The notes beneath the pieces were generated by a model. The model was not told where the DNA came from. It saw only the letters and a list, made by a program, of their open reading frames with translations, and searched no databases. Positions 1-11,283 of a stretch of DNA of 64,000 nt are shown one piece after another. Numbering within the stretch: the first letter of the stretch is position 1; each line of letters opens with the position of its first letter. The translations under genes and the position numbers were made by a program. This DNA comes from Cervus elaphus (taxonomy: Eukaryota; Chordata; Mammalia; Artiodactyla; Cervidae): contig NC_057826.1 in NCBI RefSeq assembly GCF_910594005.1, positions 81,961,163-82,025,162 on the forward strand. The letters run 5' to 3'.

Positions 1-465
1 TATTCATAATAGCTAATAAGTGGAAACAATCCAAATGTCCTTCCAGTGATAAATGGATAAAGAAAATGTGGTATATCCATACAGAAAATATTTGACAATA
101 GATGGGGATGAAGTGGCACACACTGGTACATGCTACAACATATAAACCATGAAAACATTATGCTCAGTGAAAAAAGCCAATCACAAAAAGCACATATTGT
201 ATAATTACATTTATATATAATATTCAGAATAGGCAAACATACAGAGGTAGAAAGTAGATTAGTGGTTTGCAGCGATGGGAGGGAGGACAGAATGTGGAGC
301 AACTATTAATGGATATGGACTTTCTTCTCGGGCAATGAAAGTGTCCTGAAATTATATTGAGGTGATGATAGCATGACTCCAAACATACTAAACACCAGTA
401 ACTTGTACTATTTAAACTGGTGACTTTTAAGGTAGGTGAGTTTTCTCTCAATAGAGCTGTTATTA
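1..465 (+). mobile_element. Old L1 3' end (L1M type), cut by window start
   Basis: This is the terminal part of an ancient mammalian LINE-1 in sense orientation. It reads through the region for plants-type insertion-free L1 ends: a non-coding stretch derived from the end of ORF2 and the 3' UTR, and closes near a poly-T/A-rich stretch at about 471. The left end is lost outside the window. It is fully non-coding here; the 75-codon minus-strand frame inside it is a chance frame. Confidence 0.85.
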
Positions 466-524
466 CTACTATTTTTTTTTTTTTTAAAGAAAAGTGGCAG
501 CAGTTAGCTTCCTAGATCCCCAAG

Positions 525-705
525 CGAAAGTCATTCAGTTGTGTCCAACTCTTTGTGACCTCATGGTCTATACAGTCCATGGCATTCTCCAGGCCAGAAT
601 ATTGGAGTGGGTAGCCTTTCCCTTCTCCAAGGGCTCTTCCCAACCCAGGGATTGAAACCAGGTCTCCCACATTGCAGACGGTTTCTTTACCAATTCCCCA
701 AGAAA
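525..705 (-). mobile_element. Bov-A SINE, antisense
   Basis: The reverse complement carries the Bov-A body: the tail ending in the BovB-like cap, the paired TATACAGTCCATGG segment, and the GATCTTCCCAACCCAGG box. The head end is degraded after 695 and no TSD is visible. The 149-codon minus-strand frame over 512-961 is an open read through this SINE into unique DNA, not a gene. Confidence 0.9.
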
Positions 706-2851
706 TCATCAAATAAATAACCAGAAAATTTCTTGATTGAAGGAGTCCACCAAGAGCCCGGACAAGGGTGCAAGGGGTGCTCAGATTACCTACTGCTACC
801 ATCCCGATCCAAGTCAGGGTTCCCCCAGCAGATGGGAGCACTGCCAGCTGGTAGCTAGAACTCACCCCCAGCCTAAGGAAGCCGCCTCCCCAACCTCCTT
901 CCCTGGGGTAGCCCCTGTCCAATGATCGGTCTGTGTGGTTGTACAATGGCCCATTCTCCATTCTCAGTGTGGAGTAACTCTACAGGGCTAACCCAGCTCA
1001 GAGTTGTTCAATCCTACATCTTGTACCCCTCACAGAAGCTGTTCCTGAATCACTCCCTAAAAAACACTGGCCACAAATCTCTACCTGGGGATCAACATCC
1101 TGGAGCTCTGACCTATTACACTATGTGGCTCAGCTGTGAAGAGCATGCAGGCAGTTACACTGGAAGCACTGGTTATTAATCTAACAGAATTCCCACATAA
1201 TTCCATCAAGAGTATGTGGGATGGGAAGTGTGTACACGTGGTGAGGTGGAGGACGAGGGCGATGAAAGAGGGCTACAATCCTCACCTTCAACAGAAAATC
1301 CTGAAACTGAAAAATCCAGAAGTAACAATATAAACATTATTTGGAGGTAAAAAAGAAAATTTCAAAGGAACAAATAAAATTGTTGAGGAGGAAAGAATAG
1401 TAGGGGATGGGCAAAGTTTGTAGAATTATTTGACTCTCTAAGATACATGCATGCAGATTAACTCAGATTAAACAATAAAATTAATTTTATAAAGAATGTG
1501 AAAACGAATTCCAACAATTTGGGTTCTGAGAAATGGAACTCTGTGCAGTTTTATCAGTGGTCCCTTCCATCTCTATTCAAAATTAGCACAAAACTGTAAA
1601 ACTCCTTGCTGTCTTTTCAGGAACTCAGCGAAAGTGGGAGAGCAAAATGTTGCTTTCTAAGAAAGCAACATGCTGTGGAAGGTTCTAGATTTCATCCAGC
1701 TTTCCTACTACCAAGGTTTGCCTTAGCTTGGAGGGAGTAAGTAAGAGGGAGGCTCCTCAAAGTGGCAGGAGATGAGGTTCAAGCTTTGCGGACAAATGCA
1801 CATTCCCTAGCCATCCGTTAAAGTAGAGAGAAAATTTCAGGTAAGAAGAGGAGAGATATTCTGTGAATAAATACATGAGGCTATTCCTGGAGAATGGATA
1901 GCATCTGTGCTTAGTTTTGGATCCATTCAAACTTCACAAGTTCACTCCAAGTTTAACACCGAGCCCTCATTTCCCAGGCTCAAGTTCCCTTTTTTTGGGT
2001 AGAATATACGATATCCCTGTTCAAGAAAAGCAGCCTCGTAAACGCAGCTCATAAAACTCAGACGTGGCAGGGTGCTTACCCAACACATGCTGATGAGTGA
2101 AGTGTAAACGAATTAGAAACATGTGGATGCAATGTCTTAACTGTGTATGCCAGGTTTAAATAAAATAAAAGGGGGTTTGCCCAAAGCCCTAGCAGTGGGC
2201 ATGGATTTTGTAGCATTTGGATGGGGTGGAATAATCCAAGGACAGACAGAGCGAGTTATAGCCACACAGCCACGCCAGGTTTGACCTCTGTCGACTACAT
2301 TATCTATGTGCTATTCCCCCTGTTTATGACACAGGATCTTCGAACTCTGCACTAGACACAGGTGATTACTATTTAAACTGCTTTCCCGCAGACTATATTT
2401 TCCAGGACAAAGTTATGGAAAATAAGACGAGGAGAATGCTTCTAAGAGCCCAGACTCTTCTCTGGAATTAGAAAACTGTTCTGAAAAAGAAGAGAAGAGG
2501 GGCAAGACTGTCGAATTCTTAGCTTTTTCCTCTTCTGAAAAGGAAATAGTTTGGGGTGCATTCCAGTATAAAAACTTAAATGCGAAAGCATACGTCTCAT
2601 CAATTATGTAATATCCCTAACCTTCTATCCCACTCTGTGACTATGTAACTAAAACTTTAGAAATTCACAAGCGGTACCCTAGTGAATCTTATTCAATTGT
2701 TAGTCTCTATAGGCTTGGAGATCTGGATTAGAAACAGTACACAAAATGTTTCTTAAGTCCTGAAAATTCATTGGCTTGATGTTCCAGAGATGTTAAATTC
2801 CTCTTAGCACTGCTCAGACTCACATGTATTTCTAGTAGGTAACACTTTAAT
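706..2851. other. Unassigned block, no gene seen
   Basis: I see no repeat family I can name in these 2.1 kb. The left third (737-1330) is more GC-rich and has three short overlapping plus-strand frames of 62, 85 and 65 codons, without recognisable domains or convincing splice context. It could be a very old LTR or simply unique DNA. From 1340 on it is AT-rich and non-coding. Confidence 0.5.
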
Positions 2852-3378
2852 GAGGTGGTTCTCAAACTTAACTGTATTCAGAATCACCTTGAAGTCACAT
2901 TAAAACAGATTGATGGACACCACCCCTAGGGTTTCTGATTCATTAAGTCTGGAGTGGAGCCCCAGAATCTGCCTTTCTTTCTTTTTTAAAAATTAAGTCA
3001 TTTATTTTCAGCTCTAATGGGTTTCCATTGCTGCACATAGGCTCTCTCTAGTTGTAGCGATGGGGGGCTACTCTGTAGCTGTGATGTGTGGGCTTCTTAT
3101 CGTCGTGGCTTCTCTTATTGCAGAGCATGGGCTCCAGAGCTCCCAGGCTTTAATAGTTGCATCAAATGGGTTCAGTATTTGAGGCGCGCACACTGCAGCC
3201 CATGGGCCCCATGGCATGTGGAATCTGCCCACACTAGGAATCGAACCTGTGTCCTGTGCATTGGTAGGTGCATTCTTAACCACTGGACCACCAGGGAAGT
3301 CTGAGAATCTGCATTTCTAAGAGGGTCCCAGGTGACGCCAATGCTGCTAGTCCAGGAACCACATTTTGAGAATCACTG
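2852..3378 (+). mobile_element. MER5A-like hAT-Charlie element, split by a SINE
   Basis: The left part matches the non-autonomous hAT element that opens with GTGGTTCTCAAAC, and the right part ends with TTTGAGAATCACTG, so the two inverted ends are both present. The middle is interrupted at 2979-3303 by an antisense CHR SINE. No coding capacity is expected for this family. The 8-bp hAT target duplication is no longer readable. Confidence 0.85.
2979..3303 (-). mobile_element. CHR-type tRNA-Glu SINE inside MER5A
   Basis: The reverse complement begins with the CHR head ACTTCCCTGGTGGTCCAGTGG and continues through the tRNA-Glu-like box to an A/T-rich tail at 2979-3000. It is flanked by a 15-bp TSD, AGAATCTGCCTTTCT at 2964-2978 and AGAATCTGCATTTCT at 3304-3318, which is MER5A sequence. 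The frames at 3068-3304 on both strands belong to this SINE. Confidence 0.93.
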
Positions 3379-3673
3379 TTCTAACTGGTGCTATTGAACC
3401 CAGAGAGGGAAAGGAGCCCTACCCAGCAACCAGACCACTAGTTGTCACCCTGGGAATGCACTGCCAAAGCAGACACACAAAATGATGTTCAAAATCAAAG
3501 GTTTTATACATGCAAGCCAGCTAGTCGAGTCATGCAAGGATGAAGTTCCCTTCTGAGCTGGCAGGTACAGTCCACGCTGTGTAGGAAACAAAGAGGGAAA
3601 AGGAATTTCTCTTTTTTACCACCTGCATTTGTATCTGGCTGCCTAACCTCTTCCTGCCTTTCACAATTTTTTA
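3379..3673. other. Short unique spacer
   Basis: No repeat or gene recognised between the MER5A end and the BovB target site. Confidence 0.5.
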
Positions 3674-3680
3674 TGTCTAC

Positions 3681-4045
3681 ATTTTTTGTTGTTTTTAAGT
3701 CACTAAGTCGTGTCTGACTCTTTGCGACCTCGTGGACTGCAGCATGCCTGGCTTTCCTGCCCTTCACTATCTCCCTGAGTTTGCTCAAAGTCATGTCCAC
3801 TGAGTCAGTGATGCCATCCAACCATCTCATCCTCTGTCACCCCCTTCTCCTCTTGCCCTCAATCTTTCCCAGCATCAGGATCTTTTCCAGTGAGCTGGCT
3901 CTTCTCATCAGGGGGCCAAAGTATTGGAGCTTCAGCTCAGTCTCAGTTCTTCCAATGAATATTCAGGGTTGATTTCCTCTAGGATTGACTGGTTTGATCT
4001 TCTTGCTGTCCAAGGGACTCTCTAGAGTCTTGGCCAGCACCCCAG
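3681..4045 (-). mobile_element. BovB LINE 3' end, 5'-truncated
   Basis: The reverse complement is the last 365 bp of BovB, encoding the degraded C-terminal part of the RTE-type polyprotein and the conserved tail that ends in GACACGACTTAG. It was inserted next to a MIR; a 7-bp TSD, TGTCTAC, lies at 3674-3680 and 4046-4052. BovB inserts are normally 5'-truncated, so this form is typical. Confidence 0.93.
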
Positions 4046-4200
4046 TGTCTACTGTTTACTGAGCACCTACTATGTGCCAGACCCTTCATATACATCAACT
4101 CGGCTAATCCTCACCTCTGGAGGATGAGGACACTGAGGCTCAGGGAGGCTGAGTGACCTGCACATCACTCACTGGAACCACACAGGGCCCATTCAAAGGG
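4046..4200 (+). mobile_element. MIR SINE, sense
   Basis: The stretch has the MIR core, with GAGCACCTACTATGTGCCAG at 4060-4079 followed by a degraded AATCCTCAC block and an ACTGAGGCTCAGGGAGG-like segment. It abuts the younger BovB on its left. Confidence 0.85.
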
Positions 4201-5039
4201 TGAAGATACATCCTCCATGGTGGAAGTGGAGAATGAAGGGGGATGAGCCGAGATGAGGCTGCAGAGGCTGGCTGGCAGCCCACGGTGTACAAGACCATCA
4301 TTCCTGCAGAAAGAACGAACACACTTGTCTCGAGTTCCACGAAGCAGCATGGCTAGCACCCCTTGTACTTTACTGGATAGCAGACCATGGCACAGCAGAA
4401 GCTTCCCATTTGGAGAAAGTTCCTAGACACATCATTTCACGGGAATTGGTTAAGCCAACTTTGTCCAAGTTACCCAACCTTTTCCTGAAATGTGTTCTTT
4501 TTTAGTCTCATGTAGATCCAAAGCCAGAAAAAGTGACCGAAAACAAATACTGTCATGGAAAAAACACCATGCTGTTCAAAACTCTTCAAGCCCTGTGACA
4601 TGTAGTGCTACATCTTAGAACGTTACATTTAATATAAAAAAAAAAATGTGTGAAAGGGGTTCTGTCCATAGAAAGCCAGTTTGGCCAACTGTCAGGAAAG
4701 CAGCTTGACAGCGTCAACAGAAGTGGGAGGTCATAACTAGTATCTTAGGGGAAAATATAGATCTAATCTGATGGATGTGGATATTATTAATAAGACATAG
4801 TATATATTCACATCCTCCAGAAAAACGATGTGGCTGGAGCTCTTCTTGTTAAGGACTGAGGCTGTCAAGAGTTCTGAAAAAGAAGCTGGGGAAGGGAACT
4901 CTGGTACAAACTGTCATGCATATAAAAGCCTCAGAGGCTAGAGAAACTCAGAGAGAGAAGAAATGGTACCACCTTTGCAGGCCTCACCCAGAGAAGGGCA
5001 GCTTGACCTCCTACCACCTGCCATTATTATAATAAAAAT
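4201..5039. other. Unassigned block
   Basis: Nothing recognised. Short minus-strand frames of 64-66 codons around 4140-4360 overlap each other in different frames and partly cover the MIR, so they are chance frames. An A-run lies at 4637-4645. Confidence 0.45.
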
Positions 5040-5145
5040 TAGATATATGTATATATGTGTGTGTGTACATGTGTGGGTTTGCATGTGTGTAGTATGTATA
5101 TATGTTGCATGTGTCTGGGTGTATGAATGCATGTATGCATATATT
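5040..5145. repeat. Degenerate TG/TA-rich microsatellite tract
   Basis: Mixed TATG, TGTG and TGCATG units with interruptions run up to the SINE at 5146. Similar TG-rich tracts reappear at about 5855-5935, so this 1-kb area has a local excess of alternating purine-pyrimidine DNA. Confidence 0.8.
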
Positions 5146-5350
5146 CAGGCTCCCCGGGTGGCTCTGTGGTAAAGAATTCGCCTGTCAATGCAGGAGATGC
5201 AAGTTCAATCCCTGGGTCAGGAAGATCCCCTAGAGGAGGACATGGCAACCACTCCAGTACACTTGCCTGGGAAATTCCGACAGAGAAGTCTGGCACGCTA
5301 TAGTCCATGGAGCCGCAAAGAGTCAGAGAAGACTCAGCAACTGAGCACAC
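5146..5350 (+). mobile_element. Bov-tA SINE, sense
   Basis: It starts with the GGCTCCCCGGGTGGCTC head, contains the GGTTCAATCCC-like B-box, and ends with the Bov-A tail before a short CA run (5346-5364). No TSD could be assigned because both flanks are simple repeats. Confidence 0.93.
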
Positions 5351-5403
5351 ATACACACACACATAAATTCATGTGTATTGTGTATTCATTACACATACAT
5401 AGA

Positions 5404-5600
5404 TGACTCATCGGAAAATACCCTGATGCTGGGAAAGATTGAGGGCAGGAGGAGAAGAGGGCAACAGAGGATGAGATGTTTGGATAGCACCACCAACTCA
5501 ATGGACATGAGTTTGAGCAAACTCCGGGAGATAGTGAAGGACAGGGAGGCTTGGCATGCTGTAGTCCATGGAGTCACAAAGAGTCAGACGTGATTTAGTC
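5404..5600 (+). mobile_element. BovB LINE 3' end, sense
   Basis: The last 200 bp of BovB, in frame for part of the usual C-terminal tract that translates as GRRRRGQQRM in the 71-codon frame at 5378-5593. It ends with the TCAGACGTGATTTAG-like cap and a decayed TTGTTGTGACTTAG tail. Confidence 0.92.
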
Positions 5601-5678
5601 ATGTTGTTGTGACTTAGTCATGTTGCTGCTTAATAACAATTTGTGTACTTATTTATGCATGTGTATTTTGTGCCAAAT

Positions 5679-5860
5679 CAGGAGACATAAGAGACACGGG
5701 TTCAATCCCTGGGTTGGGAAGATCCCCTGGAGGAGGGCGTGGCCACCCATTGTAGAATTCTTGCCTGGAGAATCCCATGGACAGAGGAGCATGGCAGGCA
5801 ACAGTTCATAGGGACTTAAAGAGTTGGACACTATTGAAGCAACTTAGCATGCAGACATTA
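5679..5860 (+). mobile_element. Bov-tA SINE lacking its head
   Basis: The insert starts at AGGAGACATAAGAGACACGG, so the first 35 bases or so of the tRNA-like head are missing. The rest, including the GCAACTTAGCATGC tail typical of the Bov-tA2 form, is present. Confidence 0.88.
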
Positions 5861-5941
5861 CATATTATGTGTGTAAGTGTGTAGATGAGTATATGTATAC
5901 AGGTATGTGTTCATGTATATATGTGCATAGTAAGCACGCAT

Positions 5942-6017
5942 AGACTGGGTTGGCCAAAAAGTTCTTTTGGGTTTTCCACATTACAGAAAAAGCTGAACAA
6001 ACTTTTGACCAACCCTA
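5942..6017. mobile_element. Mariner-type miniature element
   Basis: A 76-bp near-palindrome: GGTTGGCCAAAAAGTTC at 5949-5965 faces a degraded inverted copy ending ACTTTTGACCAACCC at 6001-6015, with TA at both ends. This is the ruminant mariner-derived miniature element, which carries no transposase and was moved by a full-length relative. Confidence 0.85.
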
Positions 6018-6644
6018 TATCTTTCAGAGTCTGTTCCACAGTGATAAGAACACAATATGAGCTGGTCCATAAGGTGGCAAAACTTACGGCATGAATGTGT
6101 GGGCAGATATATAGTAAATCCACATTCCTGAAAACCAAGCAGTGGTTCTAATGATGACTCTCTCTTTTAAACATTTAATAGCAGACATGGTAAGACACTA
6201 GAAAAAAAGATTTCAGGAGAAAGAAAGTTTTTGTGGCTTCAGGGAAAGAATGTTTTGTGTAACAAATTCTCAGAATTCAGGGGAAAACTTCAAGGAGCCC
6301 CAGGTAAGCTCAGACTCAGCTCTCCCTTCTGGCTCTTAATAAAACCCACTGAAGAATGACTTCATCCTGTTACCACTCTTCTTGTAGCCACTCCCTCAGA
6401 ACATCTATATCCAGCCCCAACGATGGGGTTCAAGGACATGTTTTTCTACAAGTGGATCTTTCACTAACCATAGCCACTCTATCGCTCTCTTCACTGTTCT
6501 GGAAACACACCATGGGCATTTACACCTCTGTACCTCAATTTTTTGTTCATCTAACCAGAATACCCTGGACATTCCAATCTACATACACAAACCCTACCTC
6601 CAGCATATGGCTATAAAATACACAGACTTAAAAGTTGTGAGCAG
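6018..6644. other. Unassigned block
   Basis: No repeat or coding exon recognised. The 86-codon frame at 6356-6616 shows no recognisable motif. Confidence 0.45.
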
Positions 6645-6890
6645 TGCTTTGAAAGCAGTCTCCAGGGAACATGGAACAGGATGGACTCTGTCTAGGGAAT
6701 CAGGAAAGGCTTTACCGAAGAAGTTACTTTTGAACTGAAATCTGAAGAATGAATTAGTTTTACAAGAGAGGGGATGGAGAGGAAGCCATCTCAAGCAGTG
6801 GGTCTCAGCCTGTGCAAAGGCCCTGTGGCACAAGGAGTAGAAAGAAGACCGGTGTGGCTGGAGAGGAGAGAGGCTGGAGCGGTGACCCTT
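6645..6890 (-). mobile_element. L2 LINE remnant, antisense
   Basis: The order of blocks (AGGAAAGGCTTTACCGAAGAAG, a GAACTGAAATCTGAAGAATGA-like block, then TGTGCAAAGGCCCTGTGGCA at 6813-6832) is that of the reverse complement of the L2 3' region. Divergence is high, as expected for this old family. Confidence 0.65.
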
Positions 6891-6924
6891 CTTTAAGCCC
6901 ACAGTTCTTATGATCTCTCTGGAT

Positions 6925-7086
6925 CAGGGCTGCCAGATAAAGTGCAGAATGCCCAGTCGAAACTTTCAGATGCACAATACATATTGTATAGGACATACTC
7001 ATGCTAATACTTACATTAAAAAGTTATTTGTTTATTTGAAACTCAAATTTAACTGACAATCCTTATTTTTATTTGCTAGCGATCCT
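6925..7086. mobile_element. MER53-like palindromic hAT element
   Basis: GGGCTGCCAGATAAAGTGC opens the element, and a partly complementary TTATTTTTATTTGCTAGCGA closes it; the interior repeats the same palindrome (AATACATATTGTATAGGACATA near the centre). This matches the MER53 miniature family in layout. The right end abuts the TSD of the next SINE. Confidence 0.7.
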
Positions 7087-7095
7087 ACTCTGAAT

Positions 7096-7317
7096 GGGGC
7101 TTTCCTGGCGACTTAGTGGTAAAGAATCCGCCTGTAATGCAGGAGACCCAGAACACATGGGTTGGATCCCTGGGTCGGGAAGATCCCCTGGATGAGGGCA
7201 TGGCAACCCACTCCAGTGTTCTTGCCTGAAGAATCCCATGGACAGAGGAGCCTGGTGGGCTGCAGTCCATGGGGCTGGAAAGAGTTGGACACAACCGAAG
7301 CAACTGAGAAGGCATGT
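7096..7317 (+). mobile_element. Bov-tA SINE with perfect TSD
   Basis: Full-length sense copy from GGGGCTTTCCTGG to a GCAACTGAGAAGGCATG-like tail. A perfect 10-bp TSD, TACTCTGAAT, lies at 7086-7095 and 7318-7327. It landed at the edge of the older MER53-like element. Confidence 0.96.
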
Positions 7318-7327
7318 TACTCTGAAT

Positions 7328-8819
7328 ACAACCAAAGGACATAGTTTCCTACATAACTCATTTGTATTCTTTACCACAACAGGTCTTTTTTAAAGCTGGC
7401 TTCATGTCTTTCCAGCTCTCATGACCCCAGTCAGAGAACCTCAGAGCAAGAAGAGTCCTAGAAATTGGCTAGTCTGACCTTGTAGCTCCACAGACAAGAA
7501 CAGGAGGCTTAGAAAGGCTCCAGGGCTGCTCAAGGTCACAGATAAAGACCCCACTGAGGCTTCTTTCATGCCCTCCTGCTGTGCCTAGGACAGTGCTGAG
7601 CACATTACAAAAGAGCCTTTTGCTTCATTGAATTAACAAGCTCATTTACATGCCTCTGGACAGAGGGGGATGAATAGATATAATCCCAGACAGTCAGGGG
7701 CTTTCCAAACAAAATAAACAGCCAGCCAGCCAGCCAGAGCAGGGGCCACTTGCACATGCACAAACACATGGAGAGACACAAAGGACCCCAGCCAGTGGCT
7801 GCTTTGAACAGAGAGACTCCTGCCTTTTCCCGGAGACTCTACAAGAGCCAGGAACCCAGAGGGCGCTCCTCCTTGCTGGCTTGGTAAATTTACTCTTGCA
7901 TGGTAGCCCATGGAATTGACATGGCAAGTGTAGAAAAGGATGCTTTTCTCCTTAAGACAGGAGCTGTGACACTAAAAGGACACACCAGCCAGCTAGTCTG
8001 TCTCTCGCAGGTCCGGTTATTTGCTCAGAGACTTTTTCAGGCCCTCTCTGCAGGCAGAACGCGTCGCAACCATCCGGAGAAAAAGGCAGGGGTGGGACCC
8101 TCAGCCACTATTTACCAAACGAATGCAGCCCTCCACATTCAAGTTGACTGAATGCAGGGGGATTATCCCTCTGAGTAAGCTGGGCTTTCATTCCTCCACG
8201 GGACTTGAAAAGACGTCAATCCATTCCCATCACAATCAAATGCAAGCATTTCACTTTCCCGAAGACAAACAAGGATTCAGACAAATGAGAAACGGAGGCT
8301 CCCTTGTGGAGGCATGAAAAGGGAATTCAGCAGCCCCGACTCCCTCTCAAAGAAAGCACCGGGAAGGATGTTCTGGCTGCGGCCACACAAAGCGTGGCAT
8401 GAGCTCATCACGCCAGAACCTAATTGAAACTTCAGGCTGAAACAGTGTTTGTGATATTTGGGGAAAGGATGGGCAAAGACAAAAAAGAAAAACAAAGGAT
8501 GTGTACAGAAGAGGCATGAAAAGCAGCCCACTTCTTGACTGTTGGGACGATTTGGATGGTGGCCATTGAGTTAAATGAGGTGCAGCCTTCCTTTCAATCT
8601 CAGACCTAAAGCCCTTTTGCAGAACTAGCTGCTGCCAGCATTATGGCTCCCTAGCCAAGGCCTTCAGGGCCCATTAGGACCTTCAAAATGCAATTGCATT
8701 TAAAGAAACACTGTAGAAAAGATGCTGGTTAGACCTTTAGACAAACCACCTAGCACTCACGAATCCACTGAAAGGCACAAAGGGGAAAGGGAAGGAGAGT
8801 GGTTTCTGTACGTCCTGAT
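7328..8819. other. Mostly unique block
   Basis: From 7425 to 7545 the sequence resembles a MIR-related remnant (CAAGGTCACAG at about 7532). A (CCAG)4 run lies at 7721-7737. The frames at 7642-8531 (77-98 codons, several overlapping on both strands) lack motifs. I see no repeat family in 7750-8815, which makes this one of the quieter blocks of the window. Confidence 0.45.
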
Positions 8820-8985
8820 CTAGGTTTGCATCGGAGTTCTGCCACTTACCAAGCTTGTGTCATTGGAATAACTATGTCTATGAACCTTGTTTTCCTCATT
8901 TGTTAAAATGGGTATGCTAATGCTTATCTCACAGTCTTGTCTGAGAATTAAGTAAGAGAATGCTTGTAAAAGCACAGGTGCAAAT
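8820..8985 (-). mobile_element. MIR SINE, antisense
   Basis: Antisense MIR blocks appear in order: TCTGCCACTTACC, TTTTCCTCATTTGTTAAAATG and TCTGAGAATTAAGTAAGAGA. No TSD survives. Confidence 0.85.
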
Positions 8986-9616
8986 ATATGATCACTTCCT
9001 TTCTTCTCCCCTGAAACTAGATGCCCAAGGAAGTGATGAAGTCTGCTCCTGGAAGCTTTATTAAGAACTGCAGACATGGAAATATTTGACTTGATAGAAA
9101 TGTGGCAACCCTTGGCAGTAAAAAGATGGGCTAGGAGGTAGTCCCTGCTAGTTTCAAGGCTTTATTAAAAGTATTCCCTTGCCGGTAGGTAGGTAATTGA
9201 TGTTAGTCTGTCCCCAAAGCTCTGCCGAGCTGTCTGTTCTTTTAATTTTCTTTGATAATTGCCGAAGCAGTGAGGTCAAGTTAAAATATGTCCTGGAAGA
9301 GGAGTAGGGAGAATGGTTCCATGGTGTTTTGGCTGCACTTCAGGACTCCAGCTGCTCAGCAGCCAAACCTTGGGAACGCTGTTTAAGATCTCATTATTCT
9401 ATTTTCTTTCTCTTTTATGGTTCTTGCAAATAGCCACCTGCAAGTTTCATTTTGTTATTAGGTCTGTATAGAAAGATCGTTTTCATCCTCCTTTTTCTGA
9501 GAGTCTCCTGTGTTCTGAAAGGCTATCAGCTGCAGTTCAACCCCCAGCTACTGACAAACTCAGGTCTTAGTGAGGAACTTGCTATCCTCTTCCTTCAGTA
9601 GAAGTTTCCATTGACG
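8986..9616. other. Unassigned block
   Basis: AT-rich, no repeat or gene recognised. Confidence 0.4.
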
Positions 9617-9627
9617 AGCATACTCTG

Positions 9628-9838
9628 GGTGTGTGTTAGTTGCTCAGTCGTGTCCAACTCTTTGTGACCCCATGGACTGTAGCCCACCAGGCTCCTCTGT
9701 CCATGGAATTCTCCAGGCAAGAATACTGGAGTGGGTTGCCATGCCCTTCTCCAGGGAATCTTCCCAACCCAGGGATCAAACCCAGGTCTCCCTCATTGCA
9801 GGCAGGTTCTCTACCGTCTGAGCCAGCAGGGAAGCCCA
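9628..9838 (-). mobile_element. Bov-tA SINE, antisense, with TSD
   Basis: Complete antisense copy; its tail side begins with GTGTGTGTTAGTTGCTCAG. The TSD is AGCATACTCTG at 9617-9627 and AGCATACTTTG at 9839-9849 (10 of 11). Confidence 0.96.
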
Positions 9839-10042
9839 AGCATACTTTGTCTACCTCAGTGAAAAATGGGGGGCAGACAGGGATGCCTGGAAAAAAGGTA
9901 CCTCTCCCCAGACTCCCAACAGTATACAGTCACAATCAGTATACCTTTGTGAGGATATTGGCTCTTCCTAGATTCAGTCCCCTACTTCACTTTGACTATG
10001 TAGCTGTAGCCTGATGCTCTGAATTCCTCTGAATAGATTTAT

Positions 10043-10218
10043 TTCTATTTTATTTTTAAGTCTTTATTTAATTTTTTACAATATTGCTTCTGTTTTATGA
10101 TTTGGATTCTTGCTTGCGAGGCATGTGGGATCTTAGTTCCTTGACCAGGGACTGAACCCACACCCTGGCACTGGAAAACAAAGTCTTAGCCACTGGACCG
10201 CCAAGGAAGTCCCCCTTT
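10043..10218 (-). mobile_element. CHR-type tRNA-Glu SINE, antisense
   Basis: Short CHR form: T/A-rich tail, then GGCATGTGGGATCTTAGTTC, and the head reading CTTCCTTGGCGGTCCAG on the minus strand. TSD GAATAGATTTAT at 10031-10042 and GGATAGATTTAT at 10219-10230. Confidence 0.93.
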
Positions 10219-10361
10219 GGATAGATTTATCCAGGCATAATTATGTTAAAAATTGGGAAGGGGGGGTGTGGAAAAGCCAGGAAAAAAGAGAATTTTCTTT
10301 AAATGCTCAATAGGTTTGAGATAAAAGGATGTAACCTTTTTGCCTGAGTAATCCAGCCTAT

Positions 10362-10577
10362 GGGACTTCTCTGGTGGCTCAGCGGTAAAAAAATCCACCT
10401 GCAGTGAAGGAGCTGCAGGAGACTAGGGGTCAGTCCTTGGGTCAGGAAGATTCCTGGAGGAGGAGATGGCAGCCTACTTCAGTATTCTTGCCTGGAAAAT
10501 CCCATGGTCAGAGGAGCCTGGTGGGCTACAGTCCATGGGGTTGCACACGACTGAGTGACTATGCACACACACACAAC
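10362..10577 (+). mobile_element. Bov-tA SINE, sense
   Basis: Starts GGGACTTCTCTGGTGGCTC and ends in a CA-rich tail. The putative TSD is AATCCAGCCTAT at 10350-10361 and AATCCAGTTTAT at 10578-10589, two mismatches. Confidence 0.95.
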
Positions 10578-10589
10578 AATCCAGTTTAT

Positions 10590-11064
10590 TACCTACACTC
10601 CTCCTGAGTGTACTATGCAGATCAGGCTCCAAGAAAAGTTCCTGGATCATCCGACATAGTGAACTGCTCCTCAGGGCACTGTGACAAATGGGCAAGCATG
10701 CGTTTAGACCAAGGACATTCAAGGTCTTTCTCTTGGTTCAGAGTGCTGGAGGCCAGGGGAAGGTTATATGACAGAGCAGACATAGGGAGATGTGAGATGC
10801 AAAGTTGGATTCAATCCTGTAGACCTATGAAAGTCAAATTTTCCATAGATGTCTATGCAATCCAGACATCTTCCAATAGTTGTAACCATATTTCCAAGTC
10901 CTCTCTAATCTTTCCCCCTACTTTCCTTGCCTAGCTAAAGCCATACAGAGATTTCATGAAAATCAAATTAGATAACATACAGAACGAGGAAATGTAATAT
11001 AAATTCTTTTAAACCTTTGGTCTAGGTTCCACTGGGCCCATCCTGTTTGGTTTTTGATACTAGG
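10590..11064. other. Unassigned block
   Basis: Nothing recognised; a 108-codon plus-strand frame (10608-10934) has no visible domain. Confidence 0.4.
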
Positions 11065-11283
11065 TGCTCATGCTTAGCTGCTTCAGTTGTGTCTAACTCT
11101 TTGCCACCCTGTGGACTGTAGCCTGGCAGGCTCCTCTGTCCATGGGATTCTCCAGACAAGAATACTGGAATGGGTGGCCATTTCCTCCTCCAAGGGATCT
11201 TCCTGACCCAGGGATCAACCGTGAGTCCCCTGTAGCTCCTGCGTTGCAGGCGGTTTCTTGACTGCTGAGCCACTGGGGAAGCC
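11065..11283 (-). mobile_element. Bov-tA SINE, antisense
   Basis: The tail side TGCTCATGCTTAGCTGCTTC and the head side CACTGGGGAAGCCC are both present. TSD not resolved. Confidence 0.93.

Noticed and set aside
512..961. 149-codon minus-strand frame
   Set aside because: Its C-terminal half is antisense-oriented Bov-A SINE sequence; the rest has no domain.
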